Source of the DNA: Halomonas stenophila
GTDB lineage: Bacteria > Pseudomonadota > Gammaproteobacteria > Pseudomonadales > Halomonadaceae
Length of the DNA stretch: 64,000 bases
Reading direction: 5' to 3'
Assembly (NCBI RefSeq): GCF_014192275.1
Contig: NZ_JACHXR010000005.1
Coordinates: 124,001-188,000 of the forward strand
Shown: in pieces, positions 17,465 to 25,739 of the stretch
Layout: each line of letters starts with the position of its first letter
Numbering within the stretch: position 1 is the first letter of the stretch
Translations under genes and position numbers: made by a program
Notes under the pieces: generated by a model
What the model was told of the DNA's origin: nothing
Seen by the model: the letters and a program-made list of their open reading frames with translations, nothing else
Database searches by the model: none

Positions 17465-18397
17465 ATGACCGAGTCCAGGGAAACCGTCGAAGAGAGGGGC
17501 GTGCGCGGTAAGGGCTATCCGTTTCATATCACGCAGGAGGAGGATCGAGAGTTGCGTCGGAAGGCCGCGAGAGCCGTCCCCGCCGCGGTGATCAATCAGG
17601 CATCGTTCTTTGACGAATACGTCCAGCAACTGATGATCCCTCCGGTGGTCATGGACATGGTGCGCAAGGCCGAGAATATGCGGTTGGCACCGTGGGAGGT
17701 GGCGGCGATGCGCAAGCACCTCGCTCCCGCCGAAGTGTCTGGTGACAAGGTTGGACTGCTGCGCAAGATTCTCCAGTTCAAGGCCTGTGCAGATAAGACT
17801 CATCCGCCCTATATCCGCGTCGCCTGCACCGGGAGCAGCGAATACGACTACCTGGCGTTGGAAGACGGTCACGTGCTCAGCCTGCCGGAGGGGAAAGACG
17901 TTGGTTCCCCGGTGGTTCTGGAGATCTGGCCGGCCCAGCATTATTCGCCGATTCACTCGCACGGGGATACGACCGGAATCGTCTTTTGCCTTGCCGGTCA
18001 ACTGGATGTCATGCTTTATGATTCCCTGGACTGGAACGCCCGCAAGCTCGGCCTGATCACCCTCAGCCCCGGGCAATGTGCATGGTTGTCGAAGGACACC
18101 TACGCCGTTCACCGAGTCTACTGTCCGCTGAACGGTGGCGAGGGCACGACTGGTCCTGGATTCATGAACTCCACCGAAGAGTTTGGCGCCAGCTTCCACG
18201 TCTATCTCAATGAAGACGAGACAGCGATGGTGCCCCACGATCACCACCACCACGATCACCACCACGAGAAACATCACTCACGGAAGGCTTTCGACTTTAT
18301 CGATGAGAAATCCAAGAAGAAAGGTACGTTCAAGACCCACTCCGATCTGTCGTGGAGTGTGCTGCGTAGCGTCCTGGCGGACACCGATATTGACTGA
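17465..18397 (+). CDS. Cupin-domain protein, cysteine-dioxygenase-like, with His-rich segment
   Basis: This 310-residue protein has a cupin core in its middle. The metal-binding motif is HYSPIHSHGDTTGIVFCLAG (His-x-His plus a later Gly-rich turn), and a second His lies in TYAVHRVYCP, an arrangement like thiol dioxygenases of the cysteine dioxygenase type. Near the C terminus is a histidine cluster (HDHHHHDHHHEKHH) that could bind metal. The N-terminal 100 residues are helical and unassigned. I chose ATG 17465 because GGAGGGG lies seven bases upstream; ATG 17459 is possible. The gene stands in a lower-GC patch with the crystallin-like gene 235 bases downstream. The thiol dioxygenase assignment is tentative. 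Confidence 0.7.
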   Translation: MTESRETVEERGVRGKGYPFHITQEEDRELRRKAARAVPAAVINQASFFDEYVQQLMIPPVVMDMVRKAENMRLAPWEVAAMRKHLAPAEVSGDKVGLLRKILQFKACADKTHPPYIRVACTGSSEYDYLALEDGHVLSLPEGKDVGSPVVLEIWPAQHYSPIHSHGDTTGIVFCLAGQLDVMLYDSLDWNARKLGLITLSPGQCAWLSKDTYAVHRVYCPLNGGEGTTGPGFMNSTEEFGASFHVYLNEDETAMVPHDHHHHDHHHEKHHSRKAFDFIDEKSKKKGTFKTHSDLSWSVLRSVLADTDID

Positions 18398-18632
18398 TCG
18401 ACACATTCTCCTGAATCGAATCAAGTAAAGCAGGCTGCCACTGTCGGCCATGGCCGTTTTCCACACAATGCAGTGAGTACACCGTGTGCCTGGTAGCTAT
18501 GGCAGTAAATACCCTCTCTAACGGATAGGCGCTTATGCATTCACTCTATTAACAGCCTGGCGTAGCTGCCACAGTTGTTCATCTCATCCTGTTTGGCACC
18601 AAGGCATATCAACCTCCAGCGGAGACATGCTC

Positions 18633-19277
18633 ATGAAAGAAGAAGACTTGAAGGCCGTTGCGTTTTATCGGAAGCATGATTTTGGAGGCGAGCCGGAGTA
18701 TTACAATATTGGTGATGACGTAACCTTCTGGCAAGGAGATGATTTCAATGACAAGTATTTGTCATTGATAGTCATCAAGCCCGCAAAGGTTCATTGTTAC
18801 CAGCACTCTACTGGAAAGGGGGTTCATAAAGTATATGCTAAGGGGGATTATCCATCCCTGGACGAGTTGGAAGGGCTGTCAAAGTTTTTAGTCATTCCTG
18901 ACAATGCGTACTGGGCGATTGCATTACGCTTGATAGATGAGACAAAGTCCCCTGTTGGTCGTTATCAGTTGACATTCGTTGCTCATGGGCTCGGTAAAAC
19001 CGCTATAGAATCCAGTCATAAGGATGACAGCGCCAAGTATGCCCAGCTAGAGTCGACAACAAGTGATAATGAAATCACCTGTGCGCTTTATGTGCGTGAC
19101 ATGCAAACGGGAGCATATGTCATTACCGGATCAATCCATCTCCACTTTGATTCAACTCATGGCGTCATATCAGTCGACGATATAAATGTTGCGGAAGAAT
19201 CCACTTTTCACCTGGAGCCACACCTTGTGGACAATACAAAGTTCGACTTAATCATGAGTGAAAAACACGCCTCATAA
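18633..19277 (+). CDS. Beta/gamma-crystallin-like protein, orphan
   Basis: This 214-residue protein is low in GC and rich in charged residues. The first half resembles a beta/gamma-crystallin double Greek-key domain: VAFYRKHDFGGEPEYYNIGD, then VHCYQHSTGKGVHKVYAKGD and YPSLDELEGLSKFLVIPD. The second half (about 100-214) is a predicted beta-rich region with no family I recognise. There is no signal peptide. I chose ATG 18633 with GGAG eight bases upstream over the ATG six bases before. Bacterial members of this fold often bind calcium or help stress survival, but the N/D-x-x-S calcium signature is not clear here. It may be cotranscribed with the cupin gene; a perfect hairpin follows it. Confidence 0.6.
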   Translation: MKEEDLKAVAFYRKHDFGGEPEYYNIGDDVTFWQGDDFNDKYLSLIVIKPAKVHCYQHSTGKGVHKVYAKGDYPSLDELEGLSKFLVIPDNAYWAIALRLIDETKSPVGRYQLTFVAHGLGKTAIESSHKDDSAKYAQLESTTSDNEITCALYVRDMQTGAYVITGSIHLHFDSTHGVISVDDINVAEESTFHLEPHLVDNTKFDLIMSEKHAS

Positions 19278-19309
19278 CATGTCCATCAACAAAAAATGGC
19301 GTTCAGGTT

Positions 19310-19339
19310 GCACCAGGGCTATTCGAATAGCCCTGGTGC
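19310..19339. terminator. Perfect 30-base palindrome, likely bidirectional terminator
   Basis: A perfect inverted repeat of 15 bases per arm starts GCACCAGGGCTATT and is followed by TTATTACT. It lies 33 bases after the stop of the crystallin-like gene. A short A-run precedes it (CAACAAAAAATGG), so on the opposite strand it would be followed by T residues. It probably stops transcripts from the crystallin-like gene and from the ogt operon on the other strand. Confidence 0.75.
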
Positions 19340-19438
19340 TTATTACTCAGACCAGGCCAACTAGCCTACCCCACGCCATGCCGGCGCGGGACCCCATGCC
19401 TCCCGAAACGCTTTAGGACGCTGCCGTGAGGAGGTGAC

Positions 19439-19930
19439 TCACCCCAGCGCGAAGGGAATCTCGCCGGCCTCGTGGGCCAGCAGCCACTGCTTGCGGCCGA
19501 TGCCGCCGGCATAGCCGGTGAGGCGGCCGTCGCTGCCGATCACCCGGTGGCAGGGCACCACGATGGCGATGGGATTCTTGCCGTTGGCCGCGCCCACGGC
19601 GCGCTGGCCGCCCTTGCAGCGCAGCTGTTCGGCGATCTCGGCGTAGCAGCGGGTCTCGCCGAAGGGGATGGTCTCCAGCGCCTGCCAGACGCGGCGCTGG
19701 AAGTCGGTGCCCTCGGGCGCCAGCGGCAGGTCGAAGGCCTGGCGCGTGCCGTCGAAGTACTCGGCGAGTTGAGCGCGGGCGCGCTCGGTGAGCGCGTTGG
19801 GACGGGCCGGTGCGTCGGCCTCCATGACGAAGGCGATCTCGGTGAGGCCGCTGGCCGTGGCCCGCAGGCGGATCAGGCCGAGGGCGTCGGTCTCCGGCGG
19901 CTGATAGTAGTCCAGGGCGTCATCAATCAT
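19439..19930 (-). CDS. ogt: Methylated-DNA--protein-cysteine S-methyltransferase
   Basis: This 163-residue protein directly reverses O6-methylguanine and O4-methylthymine by moving the methyl group onto its own cysteine. The active-site motif is [10 protein letters not shown] with Cys127, preceded by the DNA-binding helix-turn-helix ([13 protein letters not shown], then [13 protein letters not shown]) with the arginine finger. The N-terminal ribonuclease-like domain is present. Its start overlaps the end of the Ada-AlkA gene by eight bases, so the two are one operon with coupled translation. Confidence 0.95.
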   Translation of the reverse strand: MIDDALDYYQPPETDALGLIRLRATASGLTEIAFVMEADAPARPNALTERARAQLAEYFDGTRQAFDLPLAPEGTDFQRRVWQALETIPFGETRCYAEIAEQLRCKGGQRAVGAANGKNPIAIVVPCHRVIGSDGRLTGYAGGIGRKQWLLAHEAGEIPFALG

Positions 19931-21290
19931 CGGTTTGGCTCCACAGTTGCAGGGTCAGGTAGCTGCGCCAAGGGGCGGCGCTCGCCGGGTCGGCGCCGTC
20001 GAGCCGGGGCAGTGCCCGGCGCACGCCGGCATCGCCGGCCAGCCAGATATCGGGGTGGCCGGTGCCGCGCAGGGCCGCGTAGTTCGCCGTCCAGGGGCCG
20101 ATGCCCTTGAGCGCTGTCCACTCGGCCGGGTCGTTGCTCGCGTCGCCACCAGCGTACCAGGCCGCGAAGCGGCGCAGGGTCTCGCGACGCGTCCCGGGCA
20201 TGGCGAGGAAGGCCAGGTCGCTGCCGGCGACGGCGGCGGGCGTGGGGAAGTGGCGGTGTCCATCGGCGGCCGGCTCGCCGAGTGCCGCCACCAGGCGGGT
20301 GACCAGCCGGCGGGCGGCGCCGATCGCGACCTGCTGGCCGAGGATGGCGCGCACGCCGGCCTCGAACGGCGACCAGACGCCGGGCAGCCGCAGTCCCTCG
20401 ATCAGCCTGAGGCCGGGCAGGGCGCGGCCCAGGTGGGCCTCGATGGTGGCGGTGTCGGCGTCCAGGTCGAGCACCCGGCGGATGCGTCGCACCACCGGCG
20501 CCAGCGCCTGCAGGTCGTCGAGCTCGAGGCGGACCCGGAAGGCGTGGCAGTCGGGGAGGTGCTCGGCGGTGAACTGGCCCCGCGCCTCGCCCCAGCGGAG
20601 GCAGCGGCCGTAGTGCCGCTCGCCGACCCACTCCAGGCCCTCGATGGCGCGGCTGGCATGGAAGTCGCGCAGCGTCTCCCAGGCATAGGGCGGGCGATAG
20701 GCCAGCCGCAGTGTCAGGCCCTCGCCGGGCTCGCCGGCGCGGCGGCGCAGGTCCCGGGGCGCCAGGCCGATGCGGCTGCGGAAGGCATCGTTGAAGCGGC
20801 GCAGGCTACGAAAGCCGCTGGCATAGGCGATATCGGTGACCGGTAGCGTCGTCTGGTGCAGCAGCTGCTTGGCGAACAGGCACTGGCGGTGCTGGGCGTA
20901 GGCCTTGGGGGAGACGCCGATGCGTTGCTGGAAGAGCCGGCGCAGGTAGCGCTCGCCGATACCCAGCCGGTCACAGAGTGCGGTCAGTGAGTCGTCACGC
21001 AGGGCGCCGTCGTCGATCAGCCGCAGCGCGCGCTCCAGGGTCGTGTGGGTGCCGCGCCAGGCCGGCGAGTCCGGGGCGCTGTCCGGCCGGCAGCGCAGGC
21101 AGGGGCGAAAGCCGGCCTCGGCCGCGGCCAGGGCGCTGTCGAAGTAGCGCACGTTGCGCTCGTGGGGCAGTGTTGCCGGGCAGATCGGCCGGCAGTAGAT
21201 GCCGGTGGTGGTCACGCCGACGACAAAGCGGCCGTCGAAGCGGGCATCCCGGGCCAGGCGGGCCTGGCGGCACTGGGCGGCATCCAGCAT
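19923..21290 (-). CDS. Ada N-domain / AraC / AlkA fusion: methyl-phosphotriester sensor and 3-methyladenine DNA glycosylase
   Basis: This is a 455-residue three-part protein. Residues 1-75 match the Ada zinc domain with Cys33, Cys37, Cys64 and Cys67, equivalent to Ada Cys38, 42, 69 and 72; the first is the methyl acceptor. Residues 80-180 are an AraC helix-turn-helix pair ([20 protein letters not shown]). Residues 190-455 are AlkA glycosylase, with the helix-hairpin-helix [16 protein letters not shown] and the catalytic Asp420 (LAGDAGV). The O6-methyltransferase part of classical Ada is absent but is supplied by the overlapping ogt gene. The protein therefore probably senses alkylated DNA, activates its own operon and removes 3-methyladenine. 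Confidence 0.93.
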   Translation of the reverse strand: MLDAAQCRQARLARDARFDGRFVVGVTTTGIYCRPICPATLPHERNVRYFDSALAAAEAGFRPCLRCRPDSAPDSPAWRGTHTTLERALRLIDDGALRDDSLTALCDRLGIGERYLRRLFQQRIGVSPKAYAQHRQCLFAKQLLHQTTLPVTDIAYASGFRSLRRFNDAFRSRIGLAPRDLRRRAGEPGEGLTLRLAYRPPYAWETLRDFHASRAIEGLEWVGERHYGRCLRWGEARGQFTAEHLPDCHAFRVRLELDDLQALAPVVRRIRRVLDLDADTATIEAHLGRALPGLRLIEGLRLPGVWSPFEAGVRAILGQQVAIGAARRLVTRLVAALGEPAADGHRHFPTPAAVAGSDLAFLAMPGTRRETLRRFAAWYAGGDASNDPAEWTALKGIGPWTANYAALRGTGHPDIWLAGDAGVRRALPRLDGADPASAAPWRSYLTLQLWSQTDD

Positions 21291-21377
21291 GGCGGCGCTC
21301 CTCGGCGTGGGTCTATGCCCTCCAGTGTATCGCCTGGAGCCGCGGCGACTAGCCGGAATCGGAACCGGAGGCCGCGC

Positions 21378-22379
21378 TCAGTGCCGGACGATCTCGCCCT
21401 GTGCGGCGAACCGGCCGATGGCCTGGGAGGGCCGCTCGCCGAAGCGCTTCTGGTAGTCCTTCGAGAAGCGGCCGAGCTGCAGGAAGCCGCAGTCCATGGC
21501 GATGCTGGAGACGCTTTCCCGCGGGCCGGCATGCTCCAGGCGACGCTTCACCCACTCGAAGCGCAGGTTGCGGAAGTGGGCGATGGGCGCGGTACCGAAG
21601 TGGGCATGGAAATCCTGGTAGAGGCGTTCCCGGGAGACGCCGGAGAGCTTTTCGAGATCTTCCAGCGTGAGCGGCTGGTCGAGGGATTCACGCATCATGG
21701 CGTCGAGCTGGTCGAGGTAGCCCGGACGCTCCTGCTGGCGGCCGAGCAGCTCTCCCGAGTAGTTGTGGGGCTGGGCGTAGAGCAGGCTGGTGATCAGGCT
21801 GCTCTCGAAGTTGCCCCAGACTTCCGGCAGGTCACACAGCGAGCCTTCGGCGCCGAGCAGGTCCTGCAGGTGAGCGACGGTCTTCCACCAGTCGCCTAGG
21901 TGGCCTTCGAGCGGCATCCGCGGGTCGAAGATCACCGGAGCCTTTACCTTGCGGCCGAGCAACTGGCCGAGGCGTTGGTGCACGGCTTCGCGGGACAGCC
22001 GCACCAGCTGCTTGCGACAGTCGTCGTCGATGTCCAGGTGCAGCGGCTGGTTCGGGGAGATGATCGCCCCCACCCGGGTATCCGAGGCGAATTCCTGTCG
22101 CGCGTATTCGATGTGCTGCTCGCCGGACAGCGGCAGGCTGATGCTGTAACTGTGGGCCAGGTCGTCGACCCGGATGTTGACCCGAGTCGAGTACTCGATG
22201 ATGCCGAGGGCCACGTTGCCGAGCGCCGTGCCCTCGTGACGGAAGGCCAGCTCATGTGGCCGCGGGACTTCGAGCTCGTGCGGGCCGTTGATGCCGCGCA
22301 TCCAGCGACAGGCATCGTCGGGCTCGTGGAGCAGGGTGGCGATCCGTTGGCGGGGCGACGCTTGGGGCACCAGAGTCAT
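21378..22379 (-). CDS. antR: AraC/XylS-family activator of anthranilate degradation (AntR-like)
   Basis: This 333-residue protein has an N-terminal AraC-binding-like effector domain and a C-terminal pair of helix-turn-helix motifs (LTLEDLEKLSGVSRERLYQD, then MDCGFLQLGRFSKDYQKRFG ending in the family signature). AntR of Pseudomonas and BenR/XylS belong to this group and activate aromatic ring-hydroxylation operons. It is divergent from antA with a 352-base control region, the same arrangement as antR-antABC in P. aeruginosa. The start has AGGAG eight bases upstream. The symbol rests on homology style and context; BenR is the main alternative, and anthranilate as the inducer is inferred. Confidence 0.82.
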   Translation of the reverse strand: MTLVPQASPRQRIATLLHEPDDACRWMRGINGPHELEVPRPHELAFRHEGTALGNVALGIIEYSTRVNIRVDDLAHSYSISLPLSGEQHIEYARQEFASDTRVGAIISPNQPLHLDIDDDCRKQLVRLSREAVHQRLGQLLGRKVKAPVIFDPRMPLEGHLGDWWKTVAHLQDLLGAEGSLCDLPEVWGNFESSLITSLLYAQPHNYSGELLGRQQERPGYLDQLDAMMRESLDQPLTLEDLEKLSGVSRERLYQDFHAHFGTAPIAHFRNLRFEWVKRRLEHAGPRESVSSIAMDCGFLQLGRFSKDYQKRFGERPSQAIGRFAAQGEIVRH

Positions 22380-22731
22380 ACGGTCTCCTCGCCTCCGGGG
22401 CCTGGCCGCTGGTCACGGCTTCTCGTTGGATGTGTCGTGGCCCAGTGTCGGAGGCTGATATGTTCGCCTGGCGGTATAAAGTACGTATTGCGAACTTTGT
22501 TGTTGGAGTATAGCACCTTTATGCCATATCTCGATCCGCCTGGGGCGAGGTGCGAGCGGCTTTTCGCCGAGGTTGCGACCAAAGTCTAGCCGCTTCGGGC
22601 CGGCCTGGCAGGCGGGGGGAGGGGCGACGCTGAAAAAGTGCATAGCGTTGGCCGAAGAAGCGAATAGTGGCCAGGCGAGAGCCTGCCTAAGTTGGGTCAC
22701 ACCACGACAAGCAACAAGACGGTGATGACCG
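22380..22731. promoter_or_regulatory. antR-antA divergent control region
   Basis: This region should hold both promoters. Near antA, the stretch 22639-22672 contains two related half-sites: TGCATAGCGTTGGCC and AGCGAATAGTGGCC, with their TGGCC cores 19 bases apart on the same strand. AraC/XylS activators bind pairs of direct repeats containing TGCA and GG-type halves, so this is a candidate AntR site. The spacing is not the usual 21, and I could not fix the -35 and -10 boxes. The part nearest antR is AT-richer (22470-22520). Confidence 0.4.
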
Positions 22732-24117
22732 ATGACCGCACTACGCTCTATCCCCGAGTGGCAGCAATTCGTCGAGAACTGTCTCGATTTCCGCCCCGAT
22801 GACGGCGCCTACCAGATGGCCCGGGAGATGTTCACCGACGAGGCCCTGTTCGACCTAGAGATGGAACTGATCTTCGAGAAGCAGTGGATCTTCGCCTGCC
22901 ACGAGAGCCAGATTCCCAACAACAACGACTTCATGACCATGCAGGCCGGTCGCCAGCCGATGATCATCGCCCGTGACGGAAAAGGTGAGCTGCGGGCCCT
23001 GGCCAACACCTGCCAGCACCGTGGCGCGACCCTGGTGCGCACCGAGTGCGGCAACCAGTCCACCTACACCTGCCCCTTCCATGCCTGGTGCTACAAGTCC
23101 GACGGCCGCCTGGTCAAGGTCAAGGCGCCGAGCGAGTATCCGGCGGACTTCGACAAGGCGAGCCGCGGCCTCAAGCAGGCACGCATCGAGAGCTACCGGG
23201 GCTTCGTCTTCATCAGCCTGGACGCCGAGGGCACCGATAGCCTCGAGGACTTCCTCGGCGATACCCGGCTGTTCTTCGACATGATGGTCGAGCAGGCCGA
23301 GGACGGCGAGCTGGAGGTGCTGCCGGGCAAGTCGACCTACACCTTCAACGGCAACTGGAAGCTGCAGAACGAGAACGGTCTGGACGGCTATCACGTCAGC
23401 ACCGTGCACTACAACTACGTCTCCACCGTGAAGCATCGCCGCGAGCTCGAGGCGCAGAAGCAGGGCGGCGGCGACACCCTCGACTACAGCAAGCTCGGTG
23501 CCGGCGACAAGGACACCGACGACGGCTGGTTCTCCTTCGCCAACGGCCACAGCCTGCTGTTCAGCGACATGCCCAACCCCCAGGTGCGTCCCGGCTACGC
23601 CACAGTGATGCCGCGCATGCTCGAGAAGCACCCCCAGGAGCGCGCCGAGTGGACCATGCATCGCCTGCGCAACCTGAACATCTACCCGAGCCTGTTCTTC
23701 ATGGACCAGATCAGCTCGCAGCTGCGCATCGTGCGCCCGGTGGCCTGGAACAAGACCGAGGTCATCAGCCTTTGCCTGGGCGTGAAGGGTGAGTCCGACG
23801 CCGACCGCGAGAACCGTATCCGCCAGTTCGAGGACTTCTTCAACGTCTCCGGCATGGGCACCCCCGACGACCTGGTGGAGTTCCGCGAGCAGCAGCGCGG
23901 TTTCCAGGCGCGCGCCTCCCGCTGGAGCGACATCTCCCGGGGTCACCAGGACTGGCAGTACGGCGAGACCCACAACAGCCAGGTGCTCGGCATCAAGCCG
24001 GTGACCACCGGCACCGAGTTCACCCACGAGGGCCTCTACGTCAACCAGCACGGCACCTGGCAGCGGTTGCTGCTCGAGGGCCTCGAGAAGAAAGCACTCA
24101 AGCTCCAGGAGGTGTAA
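22732..24117 (+). CDS. antA: Anthranilate 1,2-dioxygenase, large (alpha) subunit
   Basis: This 461-residue Rieske oxygenase alpha subunit has the Rieske motif CQHRGATLVRTECGNQ followed by CPFHAWCY and the mononuclear iron site in NENGLDGYHVSTVHYNY (His-x4-His plus a distal Asp). With AntB and AntC it converts anthranilate, NADH and oxygen to catechol, carbon dioxide and ammonia. It agrees by memory with Acinetobacter AntA in family-specific stretches such as EWQQFVENCLDFRPDDG, WCYKSDGRLVKVKAP and DDLVEFREQQRGFQ, and much less with BenA, which has no DFRPDDG-type start. The lack of benD downstream supports this. Benzoate dioxygenase remains the alternative. Confidence 0.9.
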   Translation: MTALRSIPEWQQFVENCLDFRPDDGAYQMAREMFTDEALFDLEMELIFEKQWIFACHESQIPNNNDFMTMQAGRQPMIIARDGKGELRALANTCQHRGATLVRTECGNQSTYTCPFHAWCYKSDGRLVKVKAPSEYPADFDKASRGLKQARIESYRGFVFISLDAEGTDSLEDFLGDTRLFFDMMVEQAEDGELEVLPGKSTYTFNGNWKLQNENGLDGYHVSTVHYNYVSTVKHRRELEAQKQGGGDTLDYSKLGAGDKDTDDGWFSFANGHSLLFSDMPNPQVRPGYATVMPRMLEKHPQERAEWTMHRLRNLNIYPSLFFMDQISSQLRIVRPVAWNKTEVISLCLGVKGESDADRENRIRQFEDFFNVSGMGTPDDLVEFREQQRGFQARASRWSDISRGHQDWQYGETHNSQVLGIKPVTTGTEFTHEGLYVNQHGTWQRLLLEGLEKKALKLQEV

Positions 24118-24120
24118 GCC

Positions 24121-24606
24121 ATGACTCTTCAGCAATCCATCGAGCAGTTCCTGTACCGCCTGGCCGAGCTCTGCGATGACCGCGACTGGGACGGCTATCT
24201 CGACCAGTTCGCCCCGGAGTGCGAGTTCCACATCCCGCAGTGGAAGAACGAGGACGAGCTCACCCGCGATCCCAGGCGCGAGATGTCGCTGATGTACTAC
24301 GCCGACCGCACCGGCATCGAGGACCGCGTCTTCCGCCTGCGCACCGGCAAGTCCGCGGCCTCCACGCCGCTGCCGCGCACCCTGCACCTGATCGACAACG
24401 TGCGCTGCACGGAGCAGGGCGATGGCATCGTCCAGGTGCGGGTCAACTGGGTGACCCATTTCTATCGCTTCGGCGAGAGCGGCCACTTCTTCGGCACCGC
24501 CGACTACACCCTGCGGGGCGAGGGCGACGGCTGGAAGGTCCTGCGCAAGCACACCGTGTTGCTCAACGACAAGATCGATTCCGTGCTGGATTTCTACCAC
24601 GTCTGA
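24121..24606 (+). CDS. antB: Anthranilate 1,2-dioxygenase, small (beta) subunit
   Basis: This 161-residue ring-hydroxylating dioxygenase beta subunit has the NTF2-like fold and packs on AntA to form the alpha3-beta3 oxygenase. Typical stretches are QSIEQFLYRLAELCDDRDWD, ECEFHIPQW, MSLMYYADRTGIEDRVFRLR and the end LLNDKIDSVLDFYHV. It starts three bases after the antA stop, with AGGAGG at the end of antA serving as ribosome-binding site. No catalytic residues are expected in this subunit. Confidence 0.92.
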   Translation: MTLQQSIEQFLYRLAELCDDRDWDGYLDQFAPECEFHIPQWKNEDELTRDPRREMSLMYYADRTGIEDRVFRLRTGKSAASTPLPRTLHLIDNVRCTEQGDGIVQVRVNWVTHFYRFGESGHFFGTADYTLRGEGDGWKVLRKHTVLLNDKIDSVLDFYHV

Positions 24607-24626
24607 GTTTCGCTGGAGGGCGAGTC

Positions 24627-25643
24627 ATGCATAACACAGCCGCCATCGTCTTTCGGGACGGCACCACGCGCTTCGTCAAGGTCGACGACAACGAGCTGCT
24701 GATGGACGCCGCCCAGCGTCACGGGGTCAACCTGCCGGTGGACTGCCGGGAAGGGGTCTGCGGGACCTGCCGCTGCCTGCGCGAGGCCGGCGAGGTCGAT
24801 GTCGAGTACATCGACGAGGAGGCGCTGACCGAGGAGGAGATCGCCGAGGGCCACGTGCTGGCCTGCCAGACGCGACTGCGCTCCGCCCACGGTTCCTTCT
24901 ACTTCGACGTGGACTCCGACGTGTGCAGCGTGGCCACCGAGGTGCACGACGCCACCGTAAGCGCCGTGGAACCGGTCTCCGATGCGGCCGCCATCCTCGA
25001 GATCACCCTCGACGATCCCGCCCAGGCGCTGCAGTTCCTGCCCGGGCAGTATGCGCGCCTCGAGATCCCGGGCACCGACGCCTGGCGGGCCTACTCCTTC
25101 GCCACCGCCTCGGTGAGGGACGGCAAGCTGCGCTTCCTGATTCGCCTGCTGCCCAGCGGGGTGATGAGCGACTACCTGCGCGAGCGCGCCCGGCCGGGCG
25201 ACGCCATCTCCCTGGAAGCCCCGCTGGGCGCCTTCTACCTGCGTGAGGTGCAGAGCCCGCTGCTGATGGTGGCGGGGGGCACCGGGCTCTCGGCCTTCCT
25301 CGGCATGCTCGAGCAGCTCGAGGACGCGGGCGACTGCGCCCAGCCGATCCGGCTGTGCTACGGCGTGACCCAGGAGGCCGACCTCAGCGAACTCGACCGA
25401 CTGGATCGCTTCACCGAGATCCTGCCGGACTTCGCCTACGAGACCGTGGTGATGAATCCCTCGGAGGCCTGGCAGGGCAGGAAGGGCGTGGTCTGCGACC
25501 TCTTCGACCTCGACTTCCTGGCCCAGCCCTTCGATGCCTACCTGTGCGGTCCGCCGCCGATGATCGAGGCCTCGAAGCAGTGGCTCGAGGAGCGTGAGGT
25601 CGGCGAGCACCGGCTGTTCTTCGAGAAGTTCGTCTCGAGCTGA
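24627..25643 (+). CDS. antC: Anthranilate 1,2-dioxygenase reductase (2Fe-2S, FAD, NADH)
   Basis: This 338-residue electron-transfer component brings electrons from NADH to the Rieske centre of AntA. Domains in order are a plant-type ferredoxin (CREGVCGTCRC and a fourth Cys in LACQTRL), an FAD domain (AYSFATASV at the flavin-binding position, after GQYARLEIPG) and an NAD domain (LLMVAGGTGLSAFLGMLEQL, ending YLCGPPPMIEASKQWL). The start at 24627 has GGAGGG eight bases upstream; the frame continues further upstream through antB in a shadow. It lies 20 bases after antB. The next gene is catB after 96 bases, leaving no room for a benD dehydrogenase. Confidence 0.92.
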   Translation: MHNTAAIVFRDGTTRFVKVDDNELLMDAAQRHGVNLPVDCREGVCGTCRCLREAGEVDVEYIDEEALTEEEIAEGHVLACQTRLRSAHGSFYFDVDSDVCSVATEVHDATVSAVEPVSDAAAILEITLDDPAQALQFLPGQYARLEIPGTDAWRAYSFATASVRDGKLRFLIRLLPSGVMSDYLRERARPGDAISLEAPLGAFYLREVQSPLLMVAGGTGLSAFLGMLEQLEDAGDCAQPIRLCYGVTQEADLSELDRLDRFTEILPDFAYETVVMNPSEAWQGRKGVVCDLFDLDFLAQPFDAYLCGPPPMIEASKQWLEEREVGEHRLFFEKFVSS

Positions 25644-25739
25644 TCGCTCTCCGGCCGGTGGGCGACCCGCCGCCGGCCGGAGCCCACCCGACCATCACCC
25701 CGTGAGCGGTGCCCCACGGCGCGCCGCCTGGAGACCCCG

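Noticed and set aside
22855..24600. A 581-codon minus-strand frame opposite antA and antB
   Set aside because: This is a shadow of the dioxygenase genes; the plus-strand Rieske motifs are decisive.
22732..25643. Calling the oxygenase benABC
   Set aside because: No benD is present, and the alpha subunit has AntA-type stretches; benzoate remains only an alternative.
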